A stretch of DNA of 64,000 nt, from the NCBI GenBank assembly GCA_022826045.1, contig JAJDVQ010000023.1, positions 86,838 to 150,837 on the forward strand. The letters run 5' to 3'. Under the pieces are notes generated by a model. The model made no database searches. It was not told where the DNA came from and saw only the letters and a list, made by a program, of their open reading frames with translations. Shown one piece after another: positions 1 through 8,792 of the stretch (positions are counted from its first letter, which is position 1; every line of letters begins with the position of its first letter). A program made the translations under genes and the position numbers. The DNA is from Acidimicrobiia bacterium (GTDB taxonomy: Bacteria > Actinomycetota > Acidimicrobiia > Acidimicrobiales > Poriferisodalaceae).

Positions 1-1282
1 TCGGATCATCGCCATGAGCACCTGCTCGCAGCTGCTCGGCGACTGCAGCCCGTATGTCGGCATCGTGTTCTCCGAGCAGCGGTGCAGGGCGTGGTGCAGC
101 ACGTGCGGGCTGCGGAGAACCTGTCGCTGGCGATCCGTGCACCCGGAACGGTGCGTCGAGCTGCGTGACGGTGCCGGCTGCAGCATGCTCGACCGGCACG
201 AAGAAGCCGCGAGCCACGAAGTGCGGATCGTCGAGCAGGTCAATGGGCGCATTCAGCGGCGTCACGCCCCACTTGTTGACCTGCGCTGCGGCTGCCACCG
301 TGTCCTGGGTGTGCCCTGCCAGCCAAACGAACAATGACGTCTCGACGATGTCGGGCAGATCCGGATCAGCGATCCAGGCCGGATTCGAGAAGCGCTCCGC
401 CAGCGAAGCGCCGCCGCCCTCATCGCCTCCCAGACCGGCGTCGGTGAGCGTCTTCACCATGCGCGGCGCCCACGACGGCAAGGTGAACACCAGTGCCCAG
501 CCGTTCGAAGTGGGGTAGAAGCCCACCGGCGACGCACGCTGGGGCTGGCGGGCGTCGCGGCCCACGTCCGAGCCGGTGTAGGCCTCATAGAGCAGGTACG
601 ACGCCCGGCGGTCGATCGTGCCCGCCTGCGCTTCGAAGGCCGACACGTCGATGTGCGCCGAGCGCCCGCTGCGCTGGCTCGTCATCAGCGCCGCCAGCGT
701 CGGCACCGCCGCCAGGTTGCCCACCTGGTAGGAGGTGACGTCGCCGCTGAGCTTGACGGGTTCGCGCTCTTCGATGCCAGTGCCCCACATCGGTCCGCCC
801 ATGGCGTACGTCACGATGTCGCTGCCTCGATAGCCGGCCACGGCGTAGGGGCCGGCCTGGCCGAACGGCGTGATCGAGGTGAGCACGATGCCCGGCCGCA
901 GACCGCACATGGCGTCGTAGCCCAGCCCGACGGCATCGAGATGACCGGGAGCGAATGCCTCGATCACGATGTCGGACTCGGCAACGAGCGACCGGACGAA
1001 TTCGATGTCGCCGGCGTTGGGCGATCCGCTGCCGATGTCGGCGATCACGCTGCGCTTGTTGGTGTTCAGGTGCAGGAAGAGCGGCGACCGCTCCGAGCTG
1101 TCGGTGCCCTGTGGCGGCGTCGCATTCTCGCCCCACGGGCCATGACGGCGCGCCGGATCCCCGCCGGGCGGCTCCACTTTGATGACATCGGCGCCATGGT
1201 CGGCGAAGAGCTTCCCCAGAAACGGACCCGAGATTCCCGAAGCGAGCTCCAGCACCCGTATGCCGGCCAACAACTGACTCAC
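1..1282 (-). CDS. CaiB/BaiF family CoA-transferase (3' end outside window)
   Basis: Predicted to move CoA between acyl groups in the cytoplasm (class III CoA-transferase). The frame is open from a GTG at 1282 down to the window edge, so about 427 residues are visible and the C-terminus is cut. The N-terminus has the family pattern (LLAGIRVLELASG, then FADHGADVIKVEPPGGDP and HLNTNKRSV). The later motifs LTSITPFGQ, GPYA and FEAQAG also fit. The start is supported by AAGGGGG six bases upstream. It lies upstream of, and on the same strand as, nothing else visible here, and diverges in function from the serine hydrolase at 1370. The acyl substrate cannot be told from sequence. Family assignment is firm. 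Confidence 0.9.
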   Translation of the reverse strand, partial: MSQLLAGIRVLELASGISGPFLGKLFADHGADVIKVEPPGGDPARRHGPWGENATPPQGTDSSERSPLFLHLNTNKRSVIADIGSGSPNAGDIEFVRSLVAESDIVIEAFAPGHLDAVGLGYDAMCGLRPGIVLTSITPFGQAGPYAVAGYRGSDIVTYAMGGPMWGTGIEEREPVKLSGDVTSYQVGNLAAVPTLAALMTSQRSGRSAHIDVSAFEAQAGTIDRRASYLLYEAYTGSDVGRDARQPQRASPVGFYPTSNGWALVFTLPSWAPRMVKTLTDAGLGGDEGGGASLAERFSNPAWIADPDLPDIVETSLFVWLAGHTQDTVAAAAQVNKWGVTPLNAPIDLLDDPHFVARGFFVPVEHAAAGTVTQLDAPFRVHGSPATGSPQPARAAPRPAPLLGEHDADIRAAVAEQLRAGAHGDDP

Positions 1283-1369
1283 TGCTGCCCCCTTGCCCGG
1301 CTCCGAGGACCGGTCGGACGGGGAAAGTATGGCCGAAGACCTCGAGCGGCTCGCCGGCCCGCCGCCCCC

Positions 1370-2752
1370 TCAGTTCATTGCAGCCAGGATCGGGGCCAGC
1401 GATTCGAACAACCCCCCGACATCGTCGTCACCCTCGAGACCCAGCAGGTTGGTCGTCAGCGCGACGCCGAGGTCGAACGCGGGCGCGTAGGCAGCGATAG
1501 TGCGGAAGCCCGGCACGCCGCCCCCGTGGGTGTAGATCGTCAGGCCGGGCATCTCGTCGGTCGAGATGCCCAAGCCGTAGTCGTTGGCGGGATCCGGATG
1601 GCCCGCAGTCATGAGCGCGACCTGGTCTTCATCGAGGATGTCGGTCGCGAAGAGTCCCCGGATCAGCAGCGCCACATCGCCGATCTGCGCTTCGATGCCG
1701 CCGCCGGTCCATCCCGCGGAACGCGCGAATTCGCTCGCCATGGTGCCGATGTCCACGAAGATAGCGTCGTTGTGGGCGATCTGGTTGTCGGGGGTGAGCC
1801 CCAGCAGCGGCGCCATCAGGTAGCCGATCGTGCTGCCGACGTACCCGTTTGCCGTGGGCTCGGGCGGGAACTCGTCCGGAGTGAGGTAGGTGTGTTCGAG
1901 GCCGAGCGGCTCGAACACGCGAGCCCGCAGTTCCGCGGCTGCCGAATTGCCGGTCACCGCTTCGATGAGCAGGCCCGCGGCGAGATAGCCAGTGGTGTTG
2001 TAGTGGAACTCGGTGCCCAGCTCTGCCACGGGTCCGTACTCGGCGGCGAATTCCAAGATCTCCTCTGGTGAGATCTGCTCGGCCAGCCGGGGCGCTGCGA
2101 GCTGGTAGAAGCTGACGTCGAACGCGTACTCGACGAAGCCCGAGGTATGCCCAAGCAGGTCACGCACGGTGACTGCGGCGGCGTGCTCGTACCCCGGCGC
2201 CCAGTCGTCGCCCAGGTACTGCGCAACGGGCGCGTCGAGCTCGAGCAGGCCTTCGGAGACGAGCTGCAGCACGACAGCAGCGGTGACCGACTTGGTGACC
2301 GAGCCGATGCGCACATGGTGGTCGACGGTCATGGGAGCGCCAGTCGCGATGTCGCTCACACCCCAAGCGAAGGTGTTGGGCTCGGCACCGCCTTGCGTGA
2401 TGGCCAGTACGAGGCCGGGCGCGCCAGTGCGCTCCATCCAGTCCCCAATAGCGGCGTCGAGCGGATCCGCCGGCTCGGCATCGGGCTCGGCGCCGGACTC
2501 GTCGGCTGACGCAGCCTCCGGCTCGTCGGCTGACGCAGCCGTCGCGGTCGGCGTGGCAGTGGTGGCAAGCGGTGCCTCGGCGGCGGCTGGAGGCATGGCC
2601 GCAGTCGTGGGCGCCGGGGCCGCGGTCGTCGGCGCTGGCGCCTCGGTGGTCGCCGGAGGTGGGGCGGTGCTGGTCGGCGTTGCCTCTTCGGCGCTGCTGC
2701 AGGCGGCAGCCAGCAGGCCGAGTGCCAGCAAGGCGGATGCGAGTCGCTTCAT
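1370..2752 (-). CDS. Beta-lactamase-fold serine hydrolase, lipoprotein
   Basis: A 460-residue exported serine hydrolase of the class C beta-lactamase/DD-peptidase/esterase fold. The start at 2752 gives a lipoprotein signal ending LLAAACSS (Cys18). A low-complexity Ala/Thr/Pro linker (about residues 20-95) would hold the catalytic domain off the membrane. Motifs: SVTK at Ser151-Lys154 (SxxK), YNT at 251-253 where the family has YxN, and THGGG near the C-terminus as the KTG/HxG box. An upstream in-frame extension to 3031 was rejected because it would bury the signal peptide and overlap the divergent acyl-CoA synthetase. Members include esterases and peptidases, so antibiotic hydrolysis should not be assumed. 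Confidence 0.88.
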   Translation of the reverse strand: MKRLASALLALGLLAAACSSAEEATPTSTAPPPATTEAPAPTTAAPAPTTAAMPPAAAEAPLATTATPTATAASADEPEAASADESGAEPDAEPADPLDAAIGDWMERTGAPGLVLAITQGGAEPNTFAWGVSDIATGAPMTVDHHVRIGSVTKSVTAAVVLQLVSEGLLELDAPVAQYLGDDWAPGYEHAAAVTVRDLLGHTSGFVEYAFDVSFYQLAAPRLAEQISPEEILEFAAEYGPVAELGTEFHYNTTGYLAAGLLIEAVTGNSAAAELRARVFEPLGLEHTYLTPDEFPPEPTANGYVGSTIGYLMAPLLGLTPDNQIAHNDAIFVDIGTMASEFARSAGWTGGGIEAQIGDVALLIRGLFATDILDEDQVALMTAGHPDPANDYGLGISTDEMPGLTIYTHGGGVPGFRTIAAYAPAFDLGVALTTNLLGLEGDDDVGGLFESLAPILAAMN

Positions 2753-2924
2753 GCAGGCAGCGTAAGAGGCTGAACCGAGAGGCCAAGCCATGAGGTGCGA
2801 GATGGCCGGCGAGTCATTGGCGGCCTCGATGGGCAGACTGTGTCGCTGCTTCGTTGGCGCGCGGGCAGTGACTTTTGCGAGTATCTGCCGCGACATCTGC
2901 TCGAGCGGGCCGTAGGGGGTCGAC

Positions 2925-4499
2925 GTGAATCTCGGAATGCTGCTCTTCATGCCGGCGACGATTGCCGGCGAACAGGTCATCTTGATCGACACCTCAACCG
3001 AAGTCGGCGGAGGCACCGCACGCGAGGTCACCTACCAGGAGCTCCTCGACAACGTGGGCCGCACGGCCGGGATGCTGACGATGCTGGGCGTCGGCGTCGG
3101 CGACCGGGTCGGCGTCTTCGCCACCAACAGCGTGGAGTGTGTCGAGGCCATCTTCGGAGGTGCGTTCGTGGGCGCCACCGTCGTGCCGATGAACTTCCGC
3201 GCCGGTGCGGAGGAGACAGCCCACCTGCTGAGCGACAGCGAGATCAGCGTCTTGTTCACCGAGTCTCGCTACAGCGACATGATCGAGCAGAACAAGCCCG
3301 ACGACCTCGAGCATGTCCTGGTGCTCGACGATCCGTCGTCGTATGCCGCTGCCCGCGACGAGGCGTTCGAGCTCCCGGTGCCCGAAGACGTCGACCCCGA
3401 CGGTCTGTGCGCGCTGCTGTACACGAGCGGCACCACGGCCATGCCCAAGGGCGTCAAGCTCACCAACGGCGCCATCACCGGCTACGTCATGGGCACCAAC
3501 GACGCCGCCACCGGCGAGGACATGGGCCGCATGGCCGTCGCAGCGCCGCTGTACCACATTGCCGGGCTGACTTCGATGCTGAATGCTCTCTACAGCGGGC
3601 GAGTGGTGGTGCTGCTGCCCCAGTTCGAGGCATCGTCATGGATCGACTGCGTGCAGGCGCACTCGGTGACGCACGCCTTCCTGGTGCCCACCATGCTCGC
3701 CCGGGTGCTCGAAGCCCCCAACTTCGGCCACGGAGCATTCGGCGGACTCGAAGCGGTCACGTACGGCGCTGCGCCGATGCCGCCGTCGGTCATACGCAGG
3801 GCCATCGACATGTTCCCGCCGAACGTGGCGTTCGCCGGCGCCTACGGCCAGACCGAGACGACATCCACGGTGGCAGTCCTCGACCCCGACGATCACCGCA
3901 TCGAGGGCACCGATGAGGAAAAGGAGCGCAAGCTGCACCGGCTGTCGTCGGTGGGCCAGGTGCTCGAGGACGTGCAGGTGCGCGTCGTCGATGCTGACAG
4001 CGGCGACGTCGTCGCGCCCGGCGTGATCGGCGAGGTGCAGCTGCAGACATTCCGCGCCATGGACGGCTACTGGGGCAACGAGGAGAAGACCCGCGTCACC
4101 ATCGACGACGAGGGCTGGGTGCATACGGGCGACCTCGGCTACCTCGACGACGACGACTACCTGTTCCTCCACGGCCGTACCGGCGACATGATCATCAGGG
4201 GCGGCGAGAACGTGCTGCCCGATGAGGTCGAGGCCGTCCTGTACGACCATCCCGATGTACTCGAGGCTGCCGTGGTGGGCCTCCCCAGCGAGGAATGGGG
4301 CGAGCGCGTGGCAGCAGCGGCCGTCGTGCGACCCGGCGGCGCCACGTCCGGCGACGATCTGGTTGCGCACGCCCGTGAGCGCCTCGCCCCGTTCAAGCGC
4401 CCCGAGTTCGTGCACCTGATGGACGAGTTGCCACGGACCTCCACCGGCAAGCTGCTGCGCCGCGACCTCATCCCCATGCTCGACGAGCTGGGCATCTGA
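2925..4499 (+). CDS. AMP-forming acyl-CoA synthetase (fadD-like)
   Basis: Adenylates a carboxylic acid and transfers it to CoA. The 524 residues have all the family signatures in order: the P-loop-like YTSGTTAMPKGV, the AYGQTETTS acyl-adenylate motif, DLGYLDDDDYLFLHGR, RGGENVLPDEVE and the C-terminal catalytic-lysine motif PRTSTGKLLRRDL. The GTG start has a good GTAGGGGG ribosome site. It is divergent from the serine hydrolase at 1370 and convergent with the small gene at 4508. Neighbouring CoA-transferases suggest CoA-ester catabolism. The substrate chain type is not predictable from this sequence. Confidence 0.92.
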   Translation: MNLGMLLFMPATIAGEQVILIDTSTEVGGGTAREVTYQELLDNVGRTAGMLTMLGVGVGDRVGVFATNSVECVEAIFGGAFVGATVVPMNFRAGAEETAHLLSDSEISVLFTESRYSDMIEQNKPDDLEHVLVLDDPSSYAAARDEAFELPVPEDVDPDGLCALLYTSGTTAMPKGVKLTNGAITGYVMGTNDAATGEDMGRMAVAAPLYHIAGLTSMLNALYSGRVVVLLPQFEASSWIDCVQAHSVTHAFLVPTMLARVLEAPNFGHGAFGGLEAVTYGAAPMPPSVIRRAIDMFPPNVAFAGAYGQTETTSTVAVLDPDDHRIEGTDEEKERKLHRLSSVGQVLEDVQVRVVDADSGDVVAPGVIGEVQLQTFRAMDGYWGNEEKTRVTIDDEGWVHTGDLGYLDDDDYLFLHGRTGDMIIRGGENVLPDEVEAVLYDHPDVLEAAVVGLPSEEWGERVAAAAVVRPGGATSGDDLVAHARERLAPFKRPEFVHLMDELPRTSTGKLLRRDLIPMLDELGI

Positions 4500-4507
4500 G
4501 GCCGAGC

Positions 4508-4780
4508 TCAGGTCTGCGGATTGCCGCTGGGCACGCCTGCGCCGGCTGCGGTAGCAGCAGCTTCGACCGGTATCCCGATGCCCAAAAAGCCCTCGATGCG
4601 GGCCAGCCGCTCGCGGCCGTCTTTCACGTCGACCCGCACTTCACCGATCTCGGCTCGCACGGCGGTGAACTCGGCTCGCATCTCGGCCCGCAGTCGCTCT
4701 GTGGACCGCTGTTGGTGCCACACGATGGCAAGCACGGCTACTGCCGCCGAGATGACTTGGGTGAGGATCACCGCGTCCAC
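4508..4780 (-). CDS. Small membrane-anchored coiled-coil protein
   Basis: 90 residues. One N-terminal transmembrane helix (VILTQVISAAVAVLAIVW, about residues 4-21) is followed by an amphipathic Glu/Arg/Val-rich segment (about 25-66) with a heptad-like pattern (RAEMRAEFTAVRAEIGEVR), then a short Ala/Gly tail. The architecture resembles small single-pass proteins with a cytoplasmic coiled coil; I do not recognise a named family and no function can be given. It converges with the acyl-CoA synthetase (8-base gap). Coding reality is supported by strong G/C at third codon positions and the membrane-helix-plus-coil layout. Confidence 0.6.
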   Translation of the reverse strand: MDAVILTQVISAAVAVLAIVWHQQRSTERLRAEMRAEFTAVRAEIGEVRVDVKDGRERLARIEGFLGIGIPVEAAATAAGAGVPSGNPQT

Positions 4781-4896
4781 GCCTTAAACATAGCACCGCA
4801 CCATACTGGTGAGAGCGGCAGACTCAAAGTTATTTATTCAAATACATTGAAAATTAGTTGCTGCTGTCACGCTGTTGACAGTGTCGTGTAGCGGCG
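4781..4896. promoter_or_regulatory. AT-rich divergent intergenic region
   Basis: A short stretch (about 4826-4860) is much richer in A/T than anything nearby and separates the minus-strand small membrane gene from the plus-strand amidohydrolase. A TTGACA hexamer lies near 4876 on the plus strand, but I could not pair it with a convincing -10 box upstream of the amidohydrolase. It probably holds divergent promoters; no operator is clear. Confidence 0.3.
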
Positions 4897-6132
4897 ATGG
4901 GTTCTATTGCGCTATGCACGACGGCTGTGGCGACCGGGTATCGAGACGATCACCTGCATTTGCTGGCGTGTGCCGCCGCACGCCGATCGGTGGATGTCCA
5001 GGCGGCGGCATCGGTGGGGGAGATGCTTGACATCGTCGGACATGCCGCGCGCAGTTCTGCCTCACTGAGGATGCGCCAAGACTGCCAGGACAGCGCTGAA
5101 GGCAACGGGGGCGATTCGCGTCAGTGGCTCCGGGTTTGGGGTTACGACGATTCACTGCTCGCTGAACGTCGCCACCCGACCGCCTCTGAGCTCGACGCTG
5201 TCACGCACGCTGTTCCGACCGTGCTGCATCACGTCACCGGTCATGTGGCGGTGGTGAACACGGCCGCGGGCCGCGCCTTGGGCCTGACGTCAGGCGAGGT
5301 GCTTGTCGAGCGTCAGGATCTGCTGGCAGCGGTGCCCCGGGACGATCACAGCGCGACGGTGGCGTGTGTCGCCGAGATTCTGGCCGACTTGGCTGCCGCG
5401 GGCATCACCGCATGCACGGACGCGACGCACACCAACGACGTCGCCGCGCTGGAGCTGCTGGCAGAAGCCGCCGCTGAGGTGCCCTCCGTGAACGTCACGG
5501 TGATGGTGGGCGCCGACCGACTCGACTCGTTGGGCGATCTTGATTTTGGCGAGACGGTTCTGTCGTCTGAGGGCGCGGACGATGCCGACGCGGTGCGGGT
5601 CGGACACGCCAAGGTCATGCCGCCTCACGATGACGACAGCGCTATCGCCGACCTTGTAGCGGCGGCGCGCGCTCATCGATTTCCGGTCGCCGTCCATGTC
5701 ATGGACATCGACACACTGCAAGCGACCTTGGATGCCTTGGAGGCGCACCCGCCGCTGCCGGCCGGAATGGCGACGAGCGGCGCCCGCCGCACAGTGCCCG
5801 ACCGCATTGAACATTGCGCGCTCGCACTGCCCGAACAGCTCGACCGCATTGCCCGGCTCGGCGTCAAGGTCGTGACCCAGCCCAGCTTCGTGACCCGGCG
5901 CGCGCAGAAGTACCGCGATCAGCTCTCGACGACCGAACAGGAGTGGCTCTGGCCGCTCGGCAGTCTGCTGCGTCGCGGCATCTGCGTCACGCTGTCCTCC
6001 GACGCTCCGACGGCTCCTTCTGATCCGGCCGAGTGGATAGAAGCGGCCACGAGTCGGGATCTCGCACCCGCCGAACGCGTCGACGTCGAGACCGCTCGCC
6101 GACTGTGCTTGAGAGGCGGCGCAGACCGCTGA
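4897..6132 (+). CDS. Amidohydrolase-family metal hydrolase (YtcJ/amidohydrolase-3-like), short N-terminus
   Basis: Predicted metal-dependent hydrolase of the TIM-barrel amidohydrolase superfamily. Motifs seen: the metal-binding DDHLH near residue 18, HHVTGHVAVVNTAAG, GITACTDATH, HVMDID, RIEHCAL and the late SSDAP aspartate. Relatives of about 500-550 residues carry 40-60 residues of beta-sandwich before the HxH motif; here almost none precede it, although the barrel looks complete. A GTG at 4927 is an alternative start. The protein may be naturally compact or may have lost its 5' end. Substrate unknown. It precedes a CaiB-type gene on the same strand, 109 bases away. Confidence 0.75.
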   Translation: MGSIALCTTAVATGYRDDHLHLLACAAARRSVDVQAAASVGEMLDIVGHAARSSASLRMRQDCQDSAEGNGGDSRQWLRVWGYDDSLLAERRHPTASELDAVTHAVPTVLHHVTGHVAVVNTAAGRALGLTSGEVLVERQDLLAAVPRDDHSATVACVAEILADLAAAGITACTDATHTNDVAALELLAEAAAEVPSVNVTVMVGADRLDSLGDLDFGETVLSSEGADDADAVRVGHAKVMPPHDDDSAIADLVAAARAHRFPVAVHVMDIDTLQATLDALEAHPPLPAGMATSGARRTVPDRIEHCALALPEQLDRIARLGVKVVTQPSFVTRRAQKYRDQLSTTEQEWLWPLGSLLRRGICVTLSSDAPTAPSDPAEWIEAATSRDLAPAERVDVETARRLCLRGGADR

Positions 6133-6241
6133 GTACGCTGCCGCCTCGGTGCTTCGCCAGCACGGTGCAGCCGACACTTCGCAAGAAGCAACCAGCACAG
6201 GGCATGAAGCGATCAGCACAGGATGAGCAGGGGGAGGACCG

Positions 6242-7438
6242 ATGGCCGGGCCGATGGAGGGCATCCGCGTCGTCGAGTTGGGCGTGTGGATCGCTGGACC
6301 CGCCTGTGGCGCGATCCTTGCCGACTGGGGTGCAGACGTCCTCAAGGTGGAGACGCCCGACGGCGACCCGTTCCGTTCGCTGGACTGGCTGTATCAGGGC
6401 GACGGCAACCCGCCGTTCGATCTCGACAACCGCGGCAAGCGCAGCATCGCTCTCGACTTGCGGCAGCCGGACGGGCTCGCCGCCCTGCACTCCCTGCTGG
6501 CTGACGCCGATGTCTTCCTGTCCAACATCCGACCCGGCGGGCTCGAACGCATGGGTCTCGACTACCCGTCGCTCGCGCAGCGTTACCCGCGCCTGATCTA
6601 CGCCAGCGTCACAGGACTCTCGCTGCGAGGCGACGAACGGGATCGCCAGACCTATGACGTGGGTGCGTTCTGGTCGCGGGCAGGGATCGTCCGGTCGTTG
6701 ACCCCCGAAGACGCCGACCTGCCGTACCAGCGCGGTGGCATGGGCGACCACATGACCGGTCTGGCGGCAGCGGCCGGGGTCGCGGCTGCCCTGTTCCACC
6801 GCACCAGCACGGGCAAGGGTCAGCTCGTGGAGTCGTCGCTGTTGCGCCTGGGCACCTACCTGCTGGGCTGGGACCACAACGTCACTGCCATGACGGGCAC
6901 CGATACCGAGGCCTGGGGCCGCGACAGCCCGCCCAACCCGCTCATCAACTGCTACCGCTGTGGCGACGGCGAATGGCTCTGGATGCTGGGTCTCGAAGGC
7001 GACCGACATTGGCCGTATGTCGTGAGCGCGCTGGAACGGCCGGAGTGGGAGGACGATCCCCGTTTCGCCGACATCGTGCTCCGCCTCGAGAACACGGCTG
7101 CCCTCACCGCGGAGATGGACGCCGTCATGGCGACGCGCACGCGCGCCGAGTGGGGCGAGATCTTCGATGCAAACGACGTCTGGTGGGCCCCCGTGCAGTC
7201 CACCTTGGAGATGCGGTCCGACCCCCAGGCCCACGCTGCGGGCTGCTGGGTGAAGGTGCCGACGCATGATGGCCGGACGACTGAGATGGTCGCGACACCG
7301 GTGGATTTCTCCGAGAGTGCGTGGGCTCCTGGCGGTCCGCCGCCCGAGCTCGGCCAGCACACCGAGCTGATCCTGCTCGAGCACGGCTACGACTGGGATG
7401 ACATCGAGCAGCTGAAGCAGGCGGGCGTGATCCCCTGA
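6242..7438 (+). CDS. CaiB/BaiF family CoA-transferase
   Basis: Complete 398-residue class III CoA-transferase. The N-terminus (GIRVVELGVWIAGPACG, then ADWGADVLKVETPDGDPF) and LDNRGKRSIALDLRQ match the family, as do the middle segment YDVGAFWSRAG and the C-terminal WAPVQS region. The ATG at 6242 follows GGGGGAGG at good spacing. It is the second member of this family in the window; it is clearly divergent in sequence from the one at 1-1282, so not a recent duplicate. Acyl donor and acceptor are unknown. Confidence 0.92.
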   Translation: MAGPMEGIRVVELGVWIAGPACGAILADWGADVLKVETPDGDPFRSLDWLYQGDGNPPFDLDNRGKRSIALDLRQPDGLAALHSLLADADVFLSNIRPGGLERMGLDYPSLAQRYPRLIYASVTGLSLRGDERDRQTYDVGAFWSRAGIVRSLTPEDADLPYQRGGMGDHMTGLAAAAGVAAALFHRTSTGKGQLVESSLLRLGTYLLGWDHNVTAMTGTDTEAWGRDSPPNPLINCYRCGDGEWLWMLGLEGDRHWPYVVSALERPEWEDDPRFADIVLRLENTAALTAEMDAVMATRTRAEWGEIFDANDVWWAPVQSTLEMRSDPQAHAAGCWVKVPTHDGRTTEMVATPVDFSESAWAPGGPPPELGQHTELILLEHGYDWDDIEQLKQAGVIP

Positions 7439-7478
7439 CCAAGGTGTCCTCGCGTTGCAGCGCATCTCGACGAGCGGA

Positions 7479-8132
7479 TCAGGGCGCTGGTGTCAGCGTT
7501 GCCGTGCCGATCCTTCCCGACGCCAAGAGTGGGCACAAGAAAGTCGGAAAAGAGCTCCTTCCGTAGAAGCCGTCGAAGGTGACGCGGTCGCCTTCGACCA
7601 TCGGCCCACTCTGTTTGACCCAGAGTGCGCGGGATTTTGGGTCATACCGAACGAGGTTGTAACCCAGCTTGAGAAGGTACACCGACTGCGACAAGCTGTC
7701 GGGTGCGCGGTCCATGTCCTCACCGAACTGGAAGACGAGATTGGCCGAGACTGACTGTGCATCGCGCGTAGGCAAGCTATGAATTGCATCTTGGCCTTGT
7801 TGGAGGACAAGCGAGTGAACATATGCGCACGCGCCGTCGAATTTGAGTATTCCGGTTCCTCGCACTCTCGGCAAATCGTTCATTCCACTGGACCCGTCGC
7901 CGTGAAAGGCTCCGTCGGGTTCGACATAGTGCATTCCGGCGAGATTGCGTGTGAGTGTCGGTTGGGTGGCTGATGTCTGAACGGGTTGAATTGTTGGCGC
8001 ACTGGCGGCCGTGCAGGCTGGGCAAAGCGTCAGCACGGCGATAAGCGCGGCAGCGATGCCGAGACGCCATCGGCCGAGTTCGGTCGCACGCGCGGGTCTG
8101 GCCATCGAAATCGGCACAAGCCGATCAGACAC
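7479..8132 (-). CDS. Exported protein, paralogue of the upstream gene
   Basis: 217 residues, no recognised family. An N-terminal hydrophobic segment (GIAALIAVLTLC style, about residues 27-41) ends near PACTAAS, so it is exported and perhaps a lipoprotein with a poor lipobox. The C-terminal half aligns by eye with the gene at 8125-8778: both have YLL-x-LxYxLxRYxPxxxxLWVxQxGPxxxGDxxT followed by a CPL-x3-GR-x-GT segment. It overlaps the end of that gene by 8 bases and is the last gene of a protease-lipoprotein operon. A later start at 8105 (MARPARA) is possible. A role with the secreted protease is only context inference. Confidence 0.72.
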   Translation of the reverse strand: MSDRLVPISMARPARATELGRWRLGIAAALIAVLTLCPACTAASAPTIQPVQTSATQPTLTRNLAGMHYVEPDGAFHGDGSSGMNDLPRVRGTGILKFDGACAYVHSLVLQQGQDAIHSLPTRDAQSVSANLVFQFGEDMDRAPDSLSQSVYLLKLGYNLVRYDPKSRALWVKQSGPMVEGDRVTFDGFYGRSSFPTFLCPLLASGRIGTATLTPAP

Positions 8133-8778
8133 AGGGCTGATCCTCTCCAGCCCCCGGCATCCAGCCGGATACTCCTACTCCGTCTCCTCGGCACAGGATC
8201 TCCGCCAGGCCCGGAATCAACGTTCCCACAAGCCTCCCGCCGACTGCCAAAGGACAGCGCTCCGAGGGTTCGACCGCGTCGAGTCGACCGACGGCCGTCG
8301 CCTTGTCACCGTTCGCTATTGGGCCGTGCTGCTCGACCCACAGCCTTTGTGTCTGCGGTTCGTATCGGGTCAGCGTATACGGCAACGCCAGCAGGTATGT
8401 CTGTATGGCCCCGGTACTGTCTCTGTGGAAACTGCCATCGTCCCATGTTTCAAGCTGATGAATGTAAGGACATGGACTGTCGATCTCCACAATGCCGTGT
8501 ATCACATCGTCGGCAACGTCATGCTCTTCCGGTCTCTTATCGGGTGCGAGCAGATCCAACTTGTCAACAGGCATCTTGTAATACATCTCCACGAAATCCG
8601 CGAATGGAATTGTGGTGGTCGTGGTGGTGATCGGCGCATTCGTGTCCAGCGAGGCCGATGTGCTCTGTGATTCGTCGGCGTCACATGCCGAAGCGACGAT
8701 GAGCGCAGCGATTGTCAGTGTCAGCGCCAGCCGTGCCAAGGGGGAGCACCACGCTGCTGCGGCTCGTGGCCGATGCAT
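8125..8778 (-). CDS. Lipoprotein of unknown function, paralogue of the downstream gene
   Basis: 217 residues with a clear lipoprotein signal (hydrophobic LALTLTIAALIVASAC, Cys32) and a Thr-rich linker. The mature part contains PCPYIHQLETW and then the shared C-terminal module (YLLALPYTLTRYEPQTQ, LWVEQHGP, CPLAVGGRLVGT). The tandem gene at 7479 is a paralogue, with the conserved Cys in the middle and the CPL motif kept in both. It lies 14 bases after the serine protease and is surely co-transcribed. I know no function for the family. AGAGACGG five bases upstream of the ATG supports the start. Confidence 0.75.
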   Translation of the reverse strand: MHRPRAAAAWCSPLARLALTLTIAALIVASACDADESQSTSASLDTNAPITTTTTTIPFADFVEMYYKMPVDKLDLLAPDKRPEEHDVADDVIHGIVEIDSPCPYIHQLETWDDGSFHRDSTGAIQTYLLALPYTLTRYEPQTQRLWVEQHGPIANGDKATAVGRLDAVEPSERCPLAVGGRLVGTLIPGLAEILCRGDGVGVSGWMPGAGEDQPCV

Positions 8779-8792
8779 GGATCCGTCTCTAG

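Noticed and set aside
2147..2786. Long open frames on the plus strand inside the serine hydrolase gene
   Set aside because: High-GC shadow frames of the gene at 1370-2752, with Ala/Thr/Pro-linker mirror sequence and no motifs.
2752..3031. Upstream extension of the serine hydrolase to a start at 3031
   Set aside because: Would place the lipoprotein signal internally and overlap the divergent acyl-CoA synthetase start.
5290..7465. Minus-strand open frames of 350-490 codons across the amidohydrolase and CaiB genes
   Set aside because: They oppose two genes with clear family motifs and read as Arg/His/Val-rich noise.
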